Source: Pseudomonadota bacterium
GTDB lineage: Bacteria > Pseudomonadota > Gammaproteobacteria > Pseudomonadales > Halieaceae
Assembly (NCBI GenBank): GCA_030591305.1
Contig: JAUVBI010000133.1
Coordinates: 1 to 8,423, forward strand
Direction of reading: 5' to 3'
DNA: 8,423 nt
Position numbers and translations under genes: made by a program. The notes beneath the pieces were generated by a model that was given only the letters and a program-made list of their open reading frames with translations, had not been told where the DNA came from and ran no database searches. Of this stretch, positions 5,899 to 8,423 are shown piece after piece (position 1 is the first letter of the stretch; each line of letters opens with the position of its first letter).

Positions 5899-6144
5899 CT
5901 ATCCGCCCTGAATCCGCGGTATCAAGAAGACCTCAGAGCCAGGGGGAATTGCCGCATCCCAATTGTCTCGATAAATTTCACCCTCGACCGCGATAGCTAC
6001 CCCTTCATCAAGATGGTCTTGCATGCGGGGATATTGCTCCACCAGCGCCGTCAACAGTTGACGTATCGTTGACGCTTCAATCTGCACCGGCTCTTTGCCA
6101 TTAAGAGCAGCGTGAAATGATGAAGTGGAGCTAACCTTAACCAT
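5899..6144 (-). CDS. MoaD/ThiS-family sulfur carrier protein
   Basis: This is a small ubiquitin-fold protein of 81 residues whose C-terminus, VFLIPRIQGG, ends in the Gly-Gly that is adenylated and thiocarboxylated in MoaD and ThiS. The middle segment (IRQLLTALVEQYPRMQDHL, then VAIAVEGEIYRDNWDAAIPPGSEVF) follows the family pattern. MoaD donates sulfur for the dithiolene of molybdopterin. Placement directly after a molybdenum hydroxylase subunit makes a cofactor role more likely than thiamine synthesis, though other sulfur-carrier roles remain possible. The ATG at 6144 overlaps the stop of the upstream gene by eight bases (ATGGTTAA), so translation is probably coupled. An in-frame TTG at 6156 would add four residues but has no better ribosome-binding site. 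The gene ends 45 bases from the end of the convergent Fic gene, with no strong terminator between them. Confidence 0.85.
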   Translation of the reverse strand: MVKVSSTSSFHAALNGKEPVQIEASTIRQLLTALVEQYPRMQDHLDEGVAIAVEGEIYRDNWDAAIPPGSEVFLIPRIQGG

Positions 6145-8266
6145 CCAACTGCTCAAGAGCTTTTAGAATCCGTGGGGGCGACATCGGAACATGGTCCATG
6201 CGCACGCCCACTGCATTCGACAGGGCGTTGCCTATGGCTGCCAATGGCGGCACGATTGACGTTTCACCCACGCCGCGCACACCATATGGGTGGTGGGGGT
6301 TGGGAATCTCGAGTATCTGGGTGTCGATAAATGGCAAGTCGGAACACACGGGAATTCGGTAGTCGAGAAAACCGGGGTTTTGCAGACGGCCGTCGTCGCC
6401 ATAGATGTATTCTTCGTTGAGTGCCCAACCAATACCCTGCGCGGCGCCTCCCTGAAACTGCCCTTCCACGTAGGTGGGGTGAATTGCCTTACCCGCATCC
6501 TGAATAACCGTATAGCGGATAACGCGCGTTGCGCCGGTCTCTGGGTCTACCTCAATGTCGCATATGTGGCTGGCAAATGACACGCCAGCATTGTCCGGCA
6601 CAGACTCATTGTGACCGGCTATCGGACCGCCGGTGTTGGGTGACGCCGCGGCAATATCAGCCAGTGATAATGCCTTGAGCTTACGGTGCTTCTTACCCGT
6701 TGCTTTGGCGTGGCCCGACTCCCAAACAACATTTTCAACAGGAATGTCCCACATGGTCGCAGCGCGACCGCGCATGATTTCAACCGCTTGACGTGCAGCA
6801 AAAATCGTCGCCATTCCCGAGGAAAATGTCCCTCGACTGCCGTCTGTCATATCGTTATGCCCCAGGGAACCCGTATCGCCAATATGGGTTCTTACCTGTT
6901 CATAGGGAATGCCCAGTTCCTCAGCGGCAATGAGTGACAGCGAGGCCCTTGAGCCACCGACATCGATAGTTCCCACAGTTACTGTCACAGAGCCATCCAT
7001 GGCGATGTTGAGATCGGTACAGGTTTGTCCACCAAAATTGAACCAGAATCCACAGGCCATACCCCGGCCCTGGTTTTTCTTCAGTCTGGCGCGCATATGC
7101 GGGTGTTTCTTCACGGCCTCAAGCGTTGGCCCGATTCCAATAGGGCCATATACCGGGCCGTAGGAAGCGCGCGTTCCCTCTTTGGCCGCGTTCTTGATAC
7201 GAAAATCCAGCGGGTTCATGCGCAGCTTCTTCGCCACCAAATCGACCGTACTCTCCACGGCGAAGGAAGCCATGGGCGCAGAGGGCGCTCGATAGGCGGC
7301 CACTTTGGGTCGGTTTACCACTATGTCGTAGCCCAGGGTTTTGACATTGGCGAGGTTGTAGCAGGCGAAGGACGTCATTGCACCCAACATAGCCCATATG
7401 CCTGGGAATGCACCGCCTTGATACCTCAGTGCGGCGAAAGCCGCTGTAATAGTGCCATCTTTCTTTGCGCCGATTTTTATATCAATCGAGGTGGACGAGG
7501 TCGGGCCACTCGCACGAAATACCTCCTCCCGGGTCATCACTACTTTTACCGGTCGATTGGCCTTGCGCGACAATGCCAGGGCCACCGGCTCAGTCCATAC
7601 ATGGGTTTTACCACCAAACCCCCCGCCAATTTCCGACGAAGTAACTTTCAATTTGGCCTCATCCATGCCGAGCAGGTTGGCACAAACACTGCGGTAGGCG
7701 AAATGGCCCTGGGTGGTTACCCACAACTCGCCCGTGCCATCGGAACTCACGCTGGCAACACAAGCATGCGGCTCAATATAGCCCTGGTGTACCTGCTCAG
7801 TTTTATAGCTTTTTTCGACGATGACATCGGCTTCGGCAAACCCTGCCTCTATGTCTCCGTGGCCAAATTCACTCACATTACACAAATTTGACGCTGTGCT
7901 GGGTTTTGGCTCAACACCGGTGGTATAGATGTAATCGTGAAGTACCGGCGCGTCCGGCTTTAGCGCCTCATCCACGTCTGTGACATGGGGAAGCACCTCA
8001 TAGGTCACTTTAATCAGCTGCAAGGCTTTCTTTGCGGTTTTTTCATCGACCGCTGCCACTGCCGCAATGGCGTGCCCATCGTAAAGCGCCCTACCTCTTG
8101 CCATGCAATTTTCCAGTATGTCTCGTGCCTCAGTATCACCATTGGTCAGGTCCGGCAGGTCATCGCAGGTAATAATCGCCTTCACCCCACTGAGCTTTTC
8201 GGCACGGGCGGTAGAAATTTTCTTAATCCGGGCGTGTGCGTGGGGGGAGCGCAAGAACAGCCCCAC
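6137..8266 (-). CDS. Molybdenum hydroxylase large subunit (xanthine dehydrogenase family, molybdopterin-binding)
   Basis: This is the catalytic subunit of a molybdenum hydroxylase, which binds molybdopterin and hydroxylates a heterocycle, aldehyde or aromatic acyl-CoA with water-derived oxygen. Counting from GTG 8266 (709 residues), it opens with LFLRSPHAHARIKKI, the start of the a/b hammerhead domain. The molybdenum domains carry GGGFGGK (214-220), AYRAPSAP (324-331), QGGAAQGIGWAL (605-616) and GVRGVGE (662-668); Glu668 is the expected catalytic base. The AYRAPSAP loop is not the AYRCSFR of form I CO dehydrogenase, so a CO oxidase is unlikely. Related enzymes include 4-hydroxybenzoyl-CoA reductase and various N-heterocycle dehydrogenases. 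The [2Fe-2S] and FAD subunits are not in the window and would be expected further right. The conserved N-terminus continues in frame beyond the GTG for up to 47 codons, so 8266 is probably not the true start. The MoaD-like gene overlaps the 3' end. Confidence 0.9.
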   Translation of the reverse strand: MGLFLRSPHAHARIKKISTARAEKLSGVKAIITCDDLPDLTNGDTEARDILENCMARGRALYDGHAIAAVAAVDEKTAKKALQLIKVTYEVLPHVTDVDEALKPDAPVLHDYIYTTGVEPKPSTASNLCNVSEFGHGDIEAGFAEADVIVEKSYKTEQVHQGYIEPHACVASVSSDGTGELWVTTQGHFAYRSVCANLLGMDEAKLKVTSSEIGGGFGGKTHVWTEPVALALSRKANRPVKVVMTREEVFRASGPTSSTSIDIKIGAKKDGTITAAFAALRYQGGAFPGIWAMLGAMTSFACYNLANVKTLGYDIVVNRPKVAAYRAPSAPMASFAVESTVDLVAKKLRMNPLDFRIKNAAKEGTRASYGPVYGPIGIGPTLEAVKKHPHMRARLKKNQGRGMACGFWFNFGGQTCTDLNIAMDGSVTVTVGTIDVGGSRASLSLIAAEELGIPYEQVRTHIGDTGSLGHNDMTDGSRGTFSSGMATIFAARQAVEIMRGRAATMWDIPVENVVWESGHAKATGKKHRKLKALSLADIAAASPNTGGPIAGHNESVPDNAGVSFASHICDIEVDPETGATRVIRYTVIQDAGKAIHPTYVEGQFQGGAAQGIGWALNEEYIYGDDGRLQNPGFLDYRIPVCSDLPFIDTQILEIPNPHHPYGVRGVGETSIVPPLAAIGNALSNAVGVRMDHVPMSPPRILKALEQLDG

Positions 8267-8407
8267 CAGTTGCCCCGGGGCATTGTGGTCTGCGCCGTAT
8301 TTGGCTCGGCCGGTAACCTTGTCACTGCCAGCCGGACGCTTTACGCGTGAACCGATGACTTTGAACTTCTGGTTTGTAAAGCTTGGGTCGTTTGCCTTGT
8401 AAGTTCC
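8267..8407 (-). other. In-frame N-terminal extension of the molybdenum hydroxylase without a start codon
   Basis: Directly upstream of GTG 8266 the same frame stays open for 47 codons. It encodes VIGSRVKRPAGSDKVTGRA followed by KYGAD, which is the standard N-terminal segment of this family (VGxxxxRxDxxxKVTGxAxYxxD). With it the protein would be 756 residues, a normal length. No ATG, GTG or TTG occurs in the stretch, and the frame is closed by TAG at 8408-8410 and TAA at 8417-8419. Either an unusual start codon is used, or a point change or frameshift separates the coding sequence from its start. The sequence error possibility is real because this lies at the window edge. Confidence 0.7.
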
Positions 8408-8423
8408 CTATCGATATTAGTTG

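Noticed and set aside
7025..7891. A 288-codon open frame on the plus strand
   Set aside because: It lies wholly antisense to the conserved molybdenum hydroxylase gene and its translation has no domain-like pattern; it is a codon-bias shadow.

Overview
The window looks like a chromosomal segment of a Gram-negative proteobacterium, most likely a gammaproteobacterium. The evidence is a tripartite RND efflux system with an outer-membrane lipoprotein channel, a periplasmic DUF302 protein, and the overall style of the proteins. No rRNA, tRNA, CRISPR array or insertion sequence was seen. The organism cannot be named from the sequence alone.

Left part (1-3274, plus strand): the C-terminal end of an RND inner-membrane efflux pump overlaps by 4 bases a NodT/OprM-type outer-membrane factor that starts at TTG. 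A DAO-family FAD-dependent oxidoreductase follows in the same direction. Its start region overlaps a possible 23-codon upstream ORF that carries the only good Shine-Dalgarno sequence there.

Middle part (3275-5853, plus strand, visibly AT-richer in the intergenic regions, the toxin-antitoxin pair and the Fic gene): a toxin-first higBA module has an 8-bp-arm inverted repeat overlapping the toxin start codon. A secreted DUF302 protein with two conserved-looking cysteines follows. Last is a stand-alone class II Fic protein (DUF4172, Fic, C-terminal winged helix). The 75 bases before the Fic gene hold two successive 29-bp inverted repeats built on TGAGCC...GGCTCA. The second overlaps a predicted -10 box and the start codon, which suggests autoregulation by the Fic protein's own DNA-binding domain and a leaderless transcript. 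This part reads as an accessory block carrying two toxin-like modules.

Right part (5899-8423, minus strand, convergent with the Fic gene): a molybdenum hydroxylase large subunit (xanthine dehydrogenase / 4-hydroxybenzoyl-CoA reductase / CO dehydrogenase superfamily) overlaps by 8 bases a MoaD/ThiS-like sulfur carrier ending in Gly-Gly. The conserved N-terminus of the large subunit extends upstream of the first usable start codon (GTG at 8266) to an in-frame TAG at 8408-8410 with no ATG, GTG or TTG in between. Its true start is therefore unresolved, or the gene is damaged.

No clearly new multi-gene system is demonstrated. The features most worth following up are the Fic operator/leaderless promoter arrangement, the missing start of the molybdenum hydroxylase subunit, and the small ORF ahead of the oxidoreductase.
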